From Ignavibacteriota bacterium (GTDB taxonomy: Bacteria; Bacteroidota; Ignavibacteria; Tepidaquicellales; OLB5): a DNA stretch of 46,160 nt. A program made the position numbers and the translations under genes. A model generated the notes under the pieces. That model worked only from the letters and a program-made list of their open reading frames with translations, was not told the origin of the DNA and searched no databases. Shown piece by piece: positions 32,814 through 41,014 of this stretch. Every line of letters begins with the position of its first letter. Position 1 is the stretch's first letter. The DNA lies in assembly GCA_003820375.1 (NCBI GenBank), contig RPQH01000029.1, positions 1 through 46,160 of the forward strand, in the 5' to 3' direction.

Positions 32814-35471
32814 TTACCAGTTTGTTGACAAAGTGGATTTAAAAACAAATTCATCAAAGTTATTTGACCCGTTAATCCAATCTGTATTAATATTTTTCTC
32901 CATCCTGATATTAATACTGATATTTTTCCCTAATTCAAATAAATTATCAAAAGCAAAACCTATCCGTTTACTCTGTTCTTTTGAAACATCGAAGTTAACA
33001 GACATAAACCCGGTCCAGTATTCCTTTGCAGCAAATGAAGCTGAAAATTCACTGAGAATTATTCTGTTATATCCAAGTAGTTTATCAAGAGTTTGTGTAA
33101 TGCCGAATCTTCCCGTTAGGGTTAGAGGAATCTTGAATAAAAAAGTTTCCGTTAAAGAAATATTTCTCGAAAATCCATCGTTGATTGATTTATATGTAGT
33201 ATTATCTGTTAATCCTGCATTTAATTGATTTATGATTGTTACATTTGAAACCTTAAATTGATATGAACTTATCAATGTTAGATTTTGGATTTTATTATCC
33301 GTTTTATCAGCGTCGTTTGATGAATTATTAGATACAAAACTAGGATTATAAATTATTGAAACTCTGGGCATTTGGGGAATAGCAACTGAAAAGTTAATAA
33401 TTCCACTGGAATTCACAGTACGGTATGGTTTCAATAAATCAATCAGATTATCTCTATCATTAAATAACTGAATAGAAGCAGAGATTTTATTGTTCATAAA
33501 TTTTTGGTCAAGCTTGAATTCAAACCTCAGCATATCATTCAATGTTGATGAACTGCCCAGCGAGCGGTAACCCGGACCAATCATCATCACTTTTAAATAT
33601 GTTTTGGAATTGGATACGGGATTATCAAAGCTGATTTTCCCGGTATAAAATCCATCAAAACTGCTTGAGTTCTTTGGCTTAAATATATTTTTTATCCATG
33701 AGGGAATTGCACTTGAAACAATATCAGGTGCTGTAATATCTGAAGTAAGTAATGATACGGCTACTTCACCTTCGATACTAAGTTTATTTTTCAACAAGTT
33801 CAGCTTTGCTTCAGTGCTTAACACATAATTAGCAGCAGGCTTTAATACAGAATTTGTATCTGCAACTTTTATTGAGTTCTCATTATCTTTTGCATATAAT
33901 AAGCTAAAATACAGATGCGATTTATCTTTTTTTCCTACACCAAGCTTACCTGCATATAAATTACGTTTGAATGTTTTATTTTCTATAGGTTTTTTATTAT
34001 TAAATCCCGTTACAGAAATATAAAAGATTCCTGGATTAAACTCAAAGTTGAGTCCTGTAACCGGTACACCGCTAAGAGTATATTTAGAATAAGAAGGATA
34101 TGTAACACCCAATCCCAATGTATTTATTGCATTAAATATCTTATAAGGCAATGCCAGAGATTTCATGTAATTGTCTTTTGTTTCGCTTTCAATCTTATCT
34201 CTGTACTGTTCTCCTTTTTCTTTTATTTTCTGCTCTACTTCATCCTTCCTGCTTTCAAGATAATCCTTAACTTTTTCTTCTACAATATCTTTTAGTTTTG
34301 ACGGATCAAATCCAAATGAAAGACTGTTAATATTTTGTTTGTCTTTTGACACATTCTCTTTAGTAGAAAAAAGCAAATTTAAACCAAAAGGAATTCCTTT
34401 AATATTCAGAGTCGGGTCAATATTCCAGTCAGCAAATCTTTGCGGTTCTTTTGAAAATTTTCCAAAGCGGTTAGCAGCCTCACCGTAAAGCTCTGATGTA
34501 CCTGAAAATAAAAATAGCTGTGTGGGCTTTTTCTGAATTAAGGAATTACGGGATGCCGATTCAATATTGTTTTCAATTTCTGTTTTATTAATGTTTAATC
34601 GTAATCTGCGTATTGATTCAATACTTAACGAATAGTTAGGTCTTGATGGTAAATGATAAATTGGACTATGTTTACCAACATTTTCACCCGTCCGGCTGTT
34701 ATCACTATACACAAATTCCCAAACATCGCTCTTGCATAAGATAAAACCATCAAGGTATGATGTAATTTGCCATGCATATTTTCTGCCCGGTTGGAAAAAC
34801 TTAGATGAGGGTGGATACTGATATACTGTACCAATTAAATTATCAATTTGATGAAATTCCGGATTCGATTCCATTGCATCATAAGCCGATTGTATTCCCA
34901 GTATTTCTACAACAGATAACCTATATCTTACATTTTGTGTTGAGCGTACCGGACTTGGCGGCTGCCATGAAAATACCGGCAGACGTTCGGAAATAGTTGC
35001 TTCATCAATCGGACTGACAAGTGCTGTTTGAGTTACTGTCTGGACTGAAAAATTAAGACACTCCTCACCAATCACCGTATTATTATCCGCATCATAAACG
35101 GTCAGGCAAATTTCATAATCGCCATTTGGGACTGTTCCTGTACGTTTTAAAACATTTTCATAATCCTTGTTTGGTTCCTTTACATTTATAGGGCTTATAT
35201 CATTAGGCTGAACAATTTTAGTACCCGGCGGTAATTGAAATTTACTTGTTGTCCCCTGAACAATCTCCCCTGCTCCTGTACGGCTTACAGTACCATATAA
35301 ATATACATTATAAATTGATTTCGATGAATTGTTAAGTGTAACCTTCCACATATCTTCAAGAGCAAATTTATAAGCCGGCGGCTGGCGGAGTTGAACAATA
35401 ACATTTCCGGATTGTGAATAAACCTGGATTGTTATTAGAATTATTAGAAATATTTTATAAAAAGTTTTCAT
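32814..35471 (-). CDS. large outer-membrane protein with shared N-terminal domain and beta-barrel-like C-terminus
   Basis: The 885-residue protein has a signal peptide (to about residue 20, 'QVYSQ'). An N-terminal region of about 240 residues is homologous to the start of the proteins at 37643-39169 and 39342-40934; shared landmarks include 'QPPAYKF...DMWKV', 'GDYEICLTVYD', 'ALVSPIDEA' and 'GRKYAWQI'. A charged, coiled-coil-like stretch (about 390-425, many Glu and Lys) follows, then about 400 residues of alternating strands ending in Trp, typical of an outer-membrane barrel. The front part resembles TANFOR-type surface proteins of Bacteroidota, a tentative match. Function unknown; likely surface assembly or secretion-linked. 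Confidence 0.78.
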   Translation of the reverse strand: MKTFYKIFLIILITIQVYSQSGNVIVQLRQPPAYKFALEDMWKVTLNNSSKSIYNVYLYGTVSRTGAGEIVQGTTSKFQLPPGTKIVQPNDISPINVKEPNKDYENVLKRTGTVPNGDYEICLTVYDADNNTVIGEECLNFSVQTVTQTALVSPIDEATISERLPVFSWQPPSPVRSTQNVRYRLSVVEILGIQSAYDAMESNPEFHQIDNLIGTVYQYPPSSKFFQPGRKYAWQITSYLDGFILCKSDVWEFVYSDNSRTGENVGKHSPIYHLPSRPNYSLSIESIRRLRLNINKTEIENNIESASRNSLIQKKPTQLFLFSGTSELYGEAANRFGKFSKEPQRFADWNIDPTLNIKGIPFGLNLLFSTKENVSKDKQNINSLSFGFDPSKLKDIVEEKVKDYLESRKDEVEQKIKEKGEQYRDKIESETKDNYMKSLALPYKIFNAINTLGLGVTYPSYSKYTLSGVPVTGLNFEFNPGIFYISVTGFNNKKPIENKTFKRNLYAGKLGVGKKDKSHLYFSLLYAKDNENSIKVADTNSVLKPAANYVLSTEAKLNLLKNKLSIEGEVAVSLLTSDITAPDIVSSAIPSWIKNIFKPKNSSSFDGFYTGKISFDNPVSNSKTYLKVMMIGPGYRSLGSSSTLNDMLRFEFKLDQKFMNNKISASIQLFNDRDNLIDLLKPYRTVNSSGIINFSVAIPQMPRVSIIYNPSFVSNNSSNDADKTDNKIQNLTLISSYQFKVSNVTIINQLNAGLTDNTTYKSINDGFSRNISLTETFLFKIPLTLTGRFGITQTLDKLLGYNRIILSEFSASFAAKEYWTGFMSVNFDVSKEQSKRIGFAFDNLFELGKNISINIRMEKNINTDWINGSNNFDEFVFKSTLSTNW

Positions 35472-35514
35472 ATTTTTTGTAAAAAAAAATTTGTGAAATC
35501 AATACTTTTAAATG

Positions 35515-35535
35515 TGCCGGACAGTTAAGCCGGCA
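35515..35535 (-). terminator. hairpin downstream of the beta-propeller T9SS gene
   Basis: TGCCGG (35515-35520) and CCGGCA (35530-35535) form a 6-base GC-rich stem with a 9-base loop, followed on the minus strand by CATTTAAAA. It is a weak terminator between the genes ending at 35546 and starting at 35471. Confidence 0.5.
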
Positions 35536-35545
35536 TGAATTAAAT

Positions 35546-37612
35546 TTAATGCCCGCAATTGCAGCCAATTATTGCCTTAGTTAAAAGAATTTTATTGTAT
35601 TCCATCTTTCCATCATATTCCGATTTGTAAAAATAGACACCATCCGGCAAATCGAAGTTATTTAAGTCAAATGCATATTGACCTGTTTTCATATAATTAT
35701 CATATAATTTCATTAACTCTTTTCCATCTGAATTGTAGATCGTAACTTTGATATTAGTAGTTTTTGGAATGTCTACACTTAAAATACCTGAAGATTGACC
35801 GATCAAAGGAGTATTAATAACCGGTGTTTCAGTAATGTTACTTTCTTCATCCATATTATTTATCATCCCTATCCCTGGAGGTCTTGTTATCTTGTAACAA
35901 ACCACAGTATCACATGTTATACAGTTATTATCTGTAAATTTATATCTTACACATAATTTTATTGTATCTGCACAGCATGAAGATGTGCTTTTGGTAGGTA
36001 AGCCAAGATGAATAGAAATTATTGGTGAAGTAGTGTTCATATTTACTCCTGAACCATTCAAGCTTCCCCAAACAATTTCACGGCTAAATTGTGAATTTGA
36101 GTTATTGGGTACAGTTAGCTTTCCTGGAAATCCAAATACTGAAATAGATGATGGTTCCTGAACATTGAAATTACCCCAGCTATCACTATTATTACTGCAT
36201 GTAAAACAATTTGAAGTACTATTTTTTGAATATTGATCATTATAGGAAGTTGAAAAATCAATAATTTCTGCTATGATACGTTTAATATTGATAGGACCAG
36301 CAGAAAAAGAAACATTTAATGTATTGTTTGAAGTGATATTTGTTGTAACTTTCTTCTTAAAATCTTTGCAGCAATCTCTTGGTGGTAAAGGAGCTGCGGT
36401 GAAGTTAGAAACGAAATCAGGCAAGCCCATATGACTTGGCCAACCGCCTAAAGAAATAGCATCTGTGCCGGATTTAAAATGACAACCATTAGTAAGTGTA
36501 TTCACTGCAGGTAAATTAGGATCATTAATATATGCAAGGCTTGAATATCCATCTCTAGCAACATATATCCTCCCATCCGGACCCAGTTGAAGCGCACAAA
36601 AACCAAAATTACCTAAAGCTGACGGTTGATAGCTATCTAATGTTACTTGAGAATTCACAACATCTGTTGGGGATGGTTCATTAAAGAGTGTGTATTGCGA
36701 TAAATAAGACTTTGTTCCGTCCGTTCCCAGGCCTGTTGCAGCTACATACAAATATTTGCAATTGGGGGAAAATTCAACGCCATATGCATAATTAAGAAGA
36801 ACATCATCCTTTATTGTTAGTGCTAAATGATTTGATCCAAATAAAGGATCAGTAATGGCACCTGTAACTTGATTAAAGTCAAATACTTCGACTGTGTTTT
36901 CAAAAAAAGATGCCATTGCAAGTTTGTTCCCATCAGGCGAAAATTTTAAATACCCTATATAACCATTAATAGTATTTACTATCCCAATTGGAATGGTTGC
37001 AAAAAGTGACACCGCAGAATTTGTTACATTATATTCTAAGAAATTATTAGATGTTGCATCATGTGCAATTATCCAATAATTACCATTTGTTTGTCTAAAA
37101 GCAGCTACTTTTTCCCATACCTGTGGACCACCTAAAATACCGCCATACAACAGTGTGTTTTCGGAAATGATATCACCATTTCCACCATTAAGTGTCATGT
37201 CAACAATTGAATATCTAAGCCCATAATTAGATCCTGCTACAGCATCCACAGTAAATATATAATACTTACTTGCACTGCCTGGCATAGGGACTATTGTTGC
37301 TGATTGTGTCGAAGTTGAATTTCCTAGCAATCCATTGAGACTTGGCATTATTGAATTATTTTTATCCCATACTGTAGTCCCATCGGTATAGAAAAGTAAA
37401 TGTCCACTACCGTCAGAAATGGAAGCACATCCTTCGTTTGTAATCATCGAACTTATTTCTGTACCACTTAGTGAAGTAGGCAAAGCTGTTGTATATGGAA
37501 ACTTTATTCCAGCTCTATTACCAAATTGCCAATACTTGCTTTCCTGTTGAGAGAATAAACAAGCGCTGAATAGCATAAAAAGGAAAAATAATATATATTT
37601 GTTTTTTTTCAT
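35546..37612 (-). CDS. secreted beta-propeller protein with Cys-rich module and T9SS-type tail
   Basis: The protein has about 688 residues from ATG 37612; a TTG 12 bases upstream is less likely. It has a signal peptide, then a beta-propeller-like region of about 390 residues ('FGNRAGIKFP', 'NEGCASISDGSGHLLFYTDG', 'IYYVAATG'-like blades) of a type common in T9SS-exported proteins. A Cys-rich module follows ('DCCKDFKKKV' to 'CVRYKFTDNNCITCDTVVC'), which is also present in the protein at 37643-39169. A C-terminal sorting-like domain ('VTIYNSDGKELMKLYDN', 'LPDGVYFYKSEYDGK') comes last. Unusually, it continues past the normal end with 'AIIGCNCGH'. Probably surface-exposed; function unknown. Confidence 0.8.
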   Translation of the reverse strand: MKKNKYILFFLFMLFSACLFSQQESKYWQFGNRAGIKFPYTTALPTSLSGTEISSMITNEGCASISDGSGHLLFYTDGTTVWDKNNSIMPSLNGLLGNSTSTQSATIVPMPGSASKYYIFTVDAVAGSNYGLRYSIVDMTLNGGNGDIISENTLLYGGILGGPQVWEKVAAFRQTNGNYWIIAHDATSNNFLEYNVTNSAVSLFATIPIGIVNTINGYIGYLKFSPDGNKLAMASFFENTVEVFDFNQVTGAITDPLFGSNHLALTIKDDVLLNYAYGVEFSPNCKYLYVAATGLGTDGTKSYLSQYTLFNEPSPTDVVNSQVTLDSYQPSALGNFGFCALQLGPDGRIYVARDGYSSLAYINDPNLPAVNTLTNGCHFKSGTDAISLGGWPSHMGLPDFVSNFTAAPLPPRDCCKDFKKKVTTNITSNNTLNVSFSAGPINIKRIIAEIIDFSTSYNDQYSKNSTSNCFTCSNNSDSWGNFNVQEPSSISVFGFPGKLTVPNNSNSQFSREIVWGSLNGSGVNMNTTSPIISIHLGLPTKSTSSCCADTIKLCVRYKFTDNNCITCDTVVCYKITRPPGIGMINNMDEESNITETPVINTPLIGQSSGILSVDIPKTTNIKVTIYNSDGKELMKLYDNYMKTGQYAFDLNNFDLPDGVYFYKSEYDGKMEYNKILLTKAIIGCNCGH

Positions 37613-37642
37613 TATGATACTCAATTATTTTATTAATTTTTT

Positions 37643-39169
37643 TTAATTTGTTTTTATAAAATATTGGTGTCTGTTATAATAAGAAGCAAAATCTGAATAC
37701 TTGAACAAATTATTATCTATTCCTTTAATAAATATATGTTTAATTAAAGATGAGCTACCTTGTCCTTCTCCATCCTTTTTCTCCTTTTCTTGTTCTTTAA
37801 TATTAGGTTCTTCATTTTGCTTTTTTATTTGCTCATCAATTTTTCTGTAATTTTGAAATACAGAATCATCTAATGTCTTTGGTTGTACTCCTCCAATAGA
37901 TGTTTTCGAGCAAATTACAGTATCGCAGGTTACACAACTAATATCCGTGAAACTATATCGGATACAAAATTCAACATCAGTTTTACAGCACTTCATTAAA
38001 ACATTAGAAACTGCACCAGAGACAACAGGATCTAATAAAATTCCAAAAGAACCAGACCTCGGTGTATTATACATGTCCACACCTGTATTATTAGACCAAG
38101 TTAATTCTCTTGAATGCCCATCTGTATGAACTGGTCCACCAAAGCCCCCTAACTGACAAGCTGTTCCAAAAATATCCATGCAAATAAAACTACCCCATAA
38201 TGTATGTGCAGCCTTACACTCAGGACAATTTGGATCTGTTACAGATTTCAGATAAACAAGGCACATTGTAACTTTTCTTATTGGCATTGTGTTTGAACCG
38301 GCTTTTAATGAAACATTTAATCCACCACCATCTAAGTATGTTTGAGTTATTTCTTTTACAAACTTTGCACAGCAATTTCCGGAAATGGTTGTTAAAAGTA
38401 TAATATGTGAAATATTAAATGCCCATACTTCACTAATACCTGTCCCGCTGCTAACCATCCATGCATATTTCTTCCCCTCTACAAATTTTGGAGCTGTAAC
38501 CGGATATTGGAATGAGTTTCCTTTAATCCCTTTTTGCTCAAAAAATGGACGGTTTATTTTCATTGCCTCATCACGAGACTCAGAACCTTTTATTTCGATA
38601 ATTCTTATATCAAATGGACCACTGCCTCCCGAATTCCACATAAATGCGGGTGAGGTATCAGGATCTAATTCTTCTCCATCATTTGGTGAGATAAGCATGA
38701 CTTGCTGCTCACTTGATATTTCTATATTCTGTTCAATACAATTTTCCTGCCCGGCTATTTCACCACTCTCAAGCTTTGCTGTTACACAAATAGTGTAAAT
38801 ACCTGTAGGTGCATTGCCTGTCCTTACAATTGCTTCCTGGTATTTTTTATTTTTCCAGTTAACCGAACCGTTCTTGAAATCGTTATAACCGTATGATGTT
38901 TTGCCGGGTTTGACTACAAATACTTTTGATTGTCCTTCAACTATAATACCAGCTTTATCTTCAGTAACTGTACCCTCTAAGTATATAGTAAGATTTTCAT
39001 TTGTGATGTTTTCCAGATCAAGCTTCCACAGATCCGATACGTTAAGTTTGTTTACCGGAGGTCTGGTAAGGCTTATCCTTATAGTTTGATCTTGAGCTAA
39101 TGTGGAGTTAAACTGCAATCCTAAAAAAAACAACATTGCAAGTATGAGTATTAGATAATTTTTTTTCAT
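37643..39169 (-). CDS. secreted protein: shared N-terminal domain plus Cys-rich module
   Basis: From ATG 39169 (MKKNYLIL signal; AACAAAATG context) the protein has about 508 residues. Residues about 25-260 are the same domain as in the 39342-40934 protein, with long identical stretches ('KPGKTSYGYNDFK', 'NWKNKKYQEAIVRTG', 'EQQVMLISPNDGEELDPDT'). The second half is a Cys-rich module ('CCAKFVKEITQT' to 'CIRYSFTDISCVTCDTVIC') shared with the beta-propeller protein downstream. The end is a charged Lys/Glu-rich linker without a clear T9SS tail. A longer frame to 39241 adds residues before a good signal and is rejected. Function unknown; likely part of a surface structure. Confidence 0.8.
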   Translation of the reverse strand: MKKNYLILILAMLFFLGLQFNSTLAQDQTIRISLTRPPVNKLNVSDLWKLDLENITNENLTIYLEGTVTEDKAGIIVEGQSKVFVVKPGKTSYGYNDFKNGSVNWKNKKYQEAIVRTGNAPTGIYTICVTAKLESGEIAGQENCIEQNIEISSEQQVMLISPNDGEELDPDTSPAFMWNSGGSGPFDIRIIEIKGSESRDEAMKINRPFFEQKGIKGNSFQYPVTAPKFVEGKKYAWMVSSGTGISEVWAFNISHIILLTTISGNCCAKFVKEITQTYLDGGGLNVSLKAGSNTMPIRKVTMCLVYLKSVTDPNCPECKAAHTLWGSFICMDIFGTACQLGGFGGPVHTDGHSRELTWSNNTGVDMYNTPRSGSFGILLDPVVSGAVSNVLMKCCKTDVEFCIRYSFTDISCVTCDTVICSKTSIGGVQPKTLDDSVFQNYRKIDEQIKKQNEEPNIKEQEKEKKDGEGQGSSSLIKHIFIKGIDNNLFKYSDFASYYNRHQYFIKTN

Positions 39170-39241
39170 TTTGTTAAATAAAATTTTGTCGATAATAATC
39201 TGACAGATTTTAAATTTATTATTAACTTTAAATCGAATCAA

Positions 39242-39269
39242 TATTGCCGGGCTTTTAAACCCGGCAATA
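39242..39269. terminator. strong hairpin between paralogous secreted-protein genes
   Basis: TATTGCCGGG (39242-39251) and CCCGGCAATA (39260-39269) form a perfect 10-base stem with an 8-base loop. Eight T follow on the plus strand, so the best terminator sense is opposite to the surrounding genes. On the minus strand it lies between the stop of one paralogue and the start of the next, where it may act as a processing or partial-termination stem. Confidence 0.6.
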
Positions 39270-39341
39270 ATTTTTTTTATAATTTTCTGTTAAATAAGCA
39301 GTTTTCAAGTATATCCTAAAAAAATAAACATTAAACCGTTA

Positions 39342-40934
39342 CTATTTATCGCTATTTGGTGATATCAGTTTTATTTTATTTACATCATTCTTTTTGCCAA
39401 GCTTAACATTTACTGTTATACTATTAAGTTCTTTGATAGTGTAATCTCCCGGAAGGATTGTTATAGAATCATATCCGAGTTCTTTACATAAATCAGAGCC
39501 AAGTTTGACTTCTTCTTTTTGTTTAATATTGTTCGATTTCAATTCCATATTCAACCTATCTGTGAACTTTATATGCAATGTGTTACCTGAGATAACTGTT
39601 GATGAAATTACAACGTGAATTTGACCTAAAGGAAGATTTATTGCACTTGCATATGCATATTCGACGTACATACCTATGCCGCAAACACAATCGTAAAGTG
39701 TTGCTCCGCATTGGCAACTTGAAGGAGGACGTTCCACTTGAGTGTTACCCTGTTGAAGAATCAATGTCCTCAATTGATGTGTTGGGTTAAGCCTTACATT
39801 TAATGTGATATTTGTACCATCTTTGATAGTGTAATTGCCGGGTATGATTGTTATAGAATCATATCCGAGTTCTTTACATAAATCAGATCCTATACTAACT
39901 TCCTGTTCTTGTCTAAAATCGTTCGATTTCAATTCCATATTCAATCTGTCTTTGAATTTTATTTCTAACGTATTCCCGGAAATAACCGCAGATGAAATGA
40001 CAACGGAAATTTGTCCTTTGGGAAGATGTATTTCACTAACGGAATTGTAGTTGTTAAACCTAACAATATGACAGATACAATCCAAATGTTGCATACAATC
40101 ACATTTTGTTTTACCTTCGTCCCAAGCACCTGTCTGAATTGACAATGTTCTCAATTGATGTATTTGAGCTATCATACCAAACGTCTTTAATTCACTCTGC
40201 ACTTCTCCACTTTTTACCATCCACACATATTTCTTCCCTTCAACAAACTTTGGTGCTGTAACCGGGTACTGGAATGTATTACCCATAATACCTTTTTGCT
40301 CAAAAAATGGACGGTTATTTTTCATTGCCTCATCATAAGACAGTTCTCCTTTTATTTCTACAATAATCAGTTCATATGGTCCATTGGCACCTGAATTCCA
40401 CATAAATGTTAAGCCCGGTAATGTATCAGGGTCCAGTTCTTCGCCATCATTTGGTGAAATAAGCATAACTTGCTGCTCACTGGTTATTTCAATTTGTTGT
40501 TCAATGCAGTTTTCCTGTCCCGCTATATTTCCGTTTTCATACTTTGCTGTAACACAAATTGTATAATTGCCGGTTGGTGCACCACCTGTTCTCACAATTG
40601 CTTCCTGATATTTTTTATTTTTCCAGTTGACTGTACCACTTTTAAAATCATTATAGCCATATGATGTTTTGCCCGGTTTTATTACAAACGGTTTCGACTG
40701 CCCTTCAACTATAAGCCCATCTTTACCCTGGGTTACAAAACCTTCAAGATAAATTGTAAGATTTTCTTTAGTTGTGTTTTCAAGCTCAAGATTCCACAAG
40801 TCACCAACTCCAAGCTTATTGGGTGACGGCTGAATTAGGTGAATTTTAATCTCATCACCTGCCACCACAGAATTTAATTGCAATCCCATTATGAACAGGA
40901 TTACAAATATGTATAATAGATAGTTTTTTTTCAT
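39342..40934 (-). CDS. secreted protein: shared N-terminal domain plus two tandem Cys-containing modules
   Basis: The 530-residue protein has a signal peptide (MKKNYLLY...) and the same N-terminal domain (about 25-265) as the next gene. Two tandem modules of about 130 residues follow. Each starts with 'HQLRTL', has a Cys-rich loop ('CDCMQHLDCICH' or 'CQCGATLYDCVCG'), then 'LPxGQIxVVISS', 'VISGNTLxIKF', 'DRLNMELKSN' and 'GSDLCKELGYDSITI'. At DNA level the modules repeat about every 390 bases. No T9SS tail is seen. The modules resemble Cys-rich beta repeats of Bacteroidota surface proteins; function unknown. Confidence 0.8.
   Translation of the reverse strand: MKKNYLLYIFVILFIMGLQLNSVVAGDEIKIHLIQPSPNKLGVGDLWNLELENTTKENLTIYLEGFVTQGKDGLIVEGQSKPFVIKPGKTSYGYNDFKSGTVNWKNKKYQEAIVRTGGAPTGNYTICVTAKYENGNIAGQENCIEQQIEITSEQQVMLISPNDGEELDPDTLPGLTFMWNSGANGPYELIIVEIKGELSYDEAMKNNRPFFEQKGIMGNTFQYPVTAPKFVEGKKYVWMVKSGEVQSELKTFGMIAQIHQLRTLSIQTGAWDEGKTKCDCMQHLDCICHIVRFNNYNSVSEIHLPKGQISVVISSAVISGNTLEIKFKDRLNMELKSNDFRQEQEVSIGSDLCKELGYDSITIIPGNYTIKDGTNITLNVRLNPTHQLRTLILQQGNTQVERPPSSCQCGATLYDCVCGIGMYVEYAYASAINLPLGQIHVVISSTVISGNTLHIKFTDRLNMELKSNNIKQKEEVKLGSDLCKELGYDSITILPGDYTIKELNSITVNVKLGKKNDVNKIKLISPNSDK
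39440..40150 (-). repeat. intragenic tandem duplication, period about 390 bases
   Basis: Two copies of a module lie within the 39342-40934 gene. For example the run TATAGAATCATATCCGAGTT, continuing into CTTTACATAAATCAGA, occurs near 39461 and again near 39851. The high DNA identity suggests recent duplication or gene conversion. Confidence 0.7.
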
Positions 40935-41014
40935 TTTGTTTTATTAATTAGTTATTGTAAGATTATTATAATTTTAAAATTTCTCATTTTCATGAGAGGG
41001 TACTTTTATTGTAA

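Noticed and set aside
38385..39089. Plus-strand open frames opposite the secreted paralogues
   Set aside because: They mirror the minus-strand coding sequence, and the same shadow appears at the matching place in the paralogue.
39440..40150. Possible CRISPR-like array because of the repeated DNA
   Set aside because: The repeat unit is about 390 bases, only two copies, in frame with a protein; no short repeats with spacers are present.
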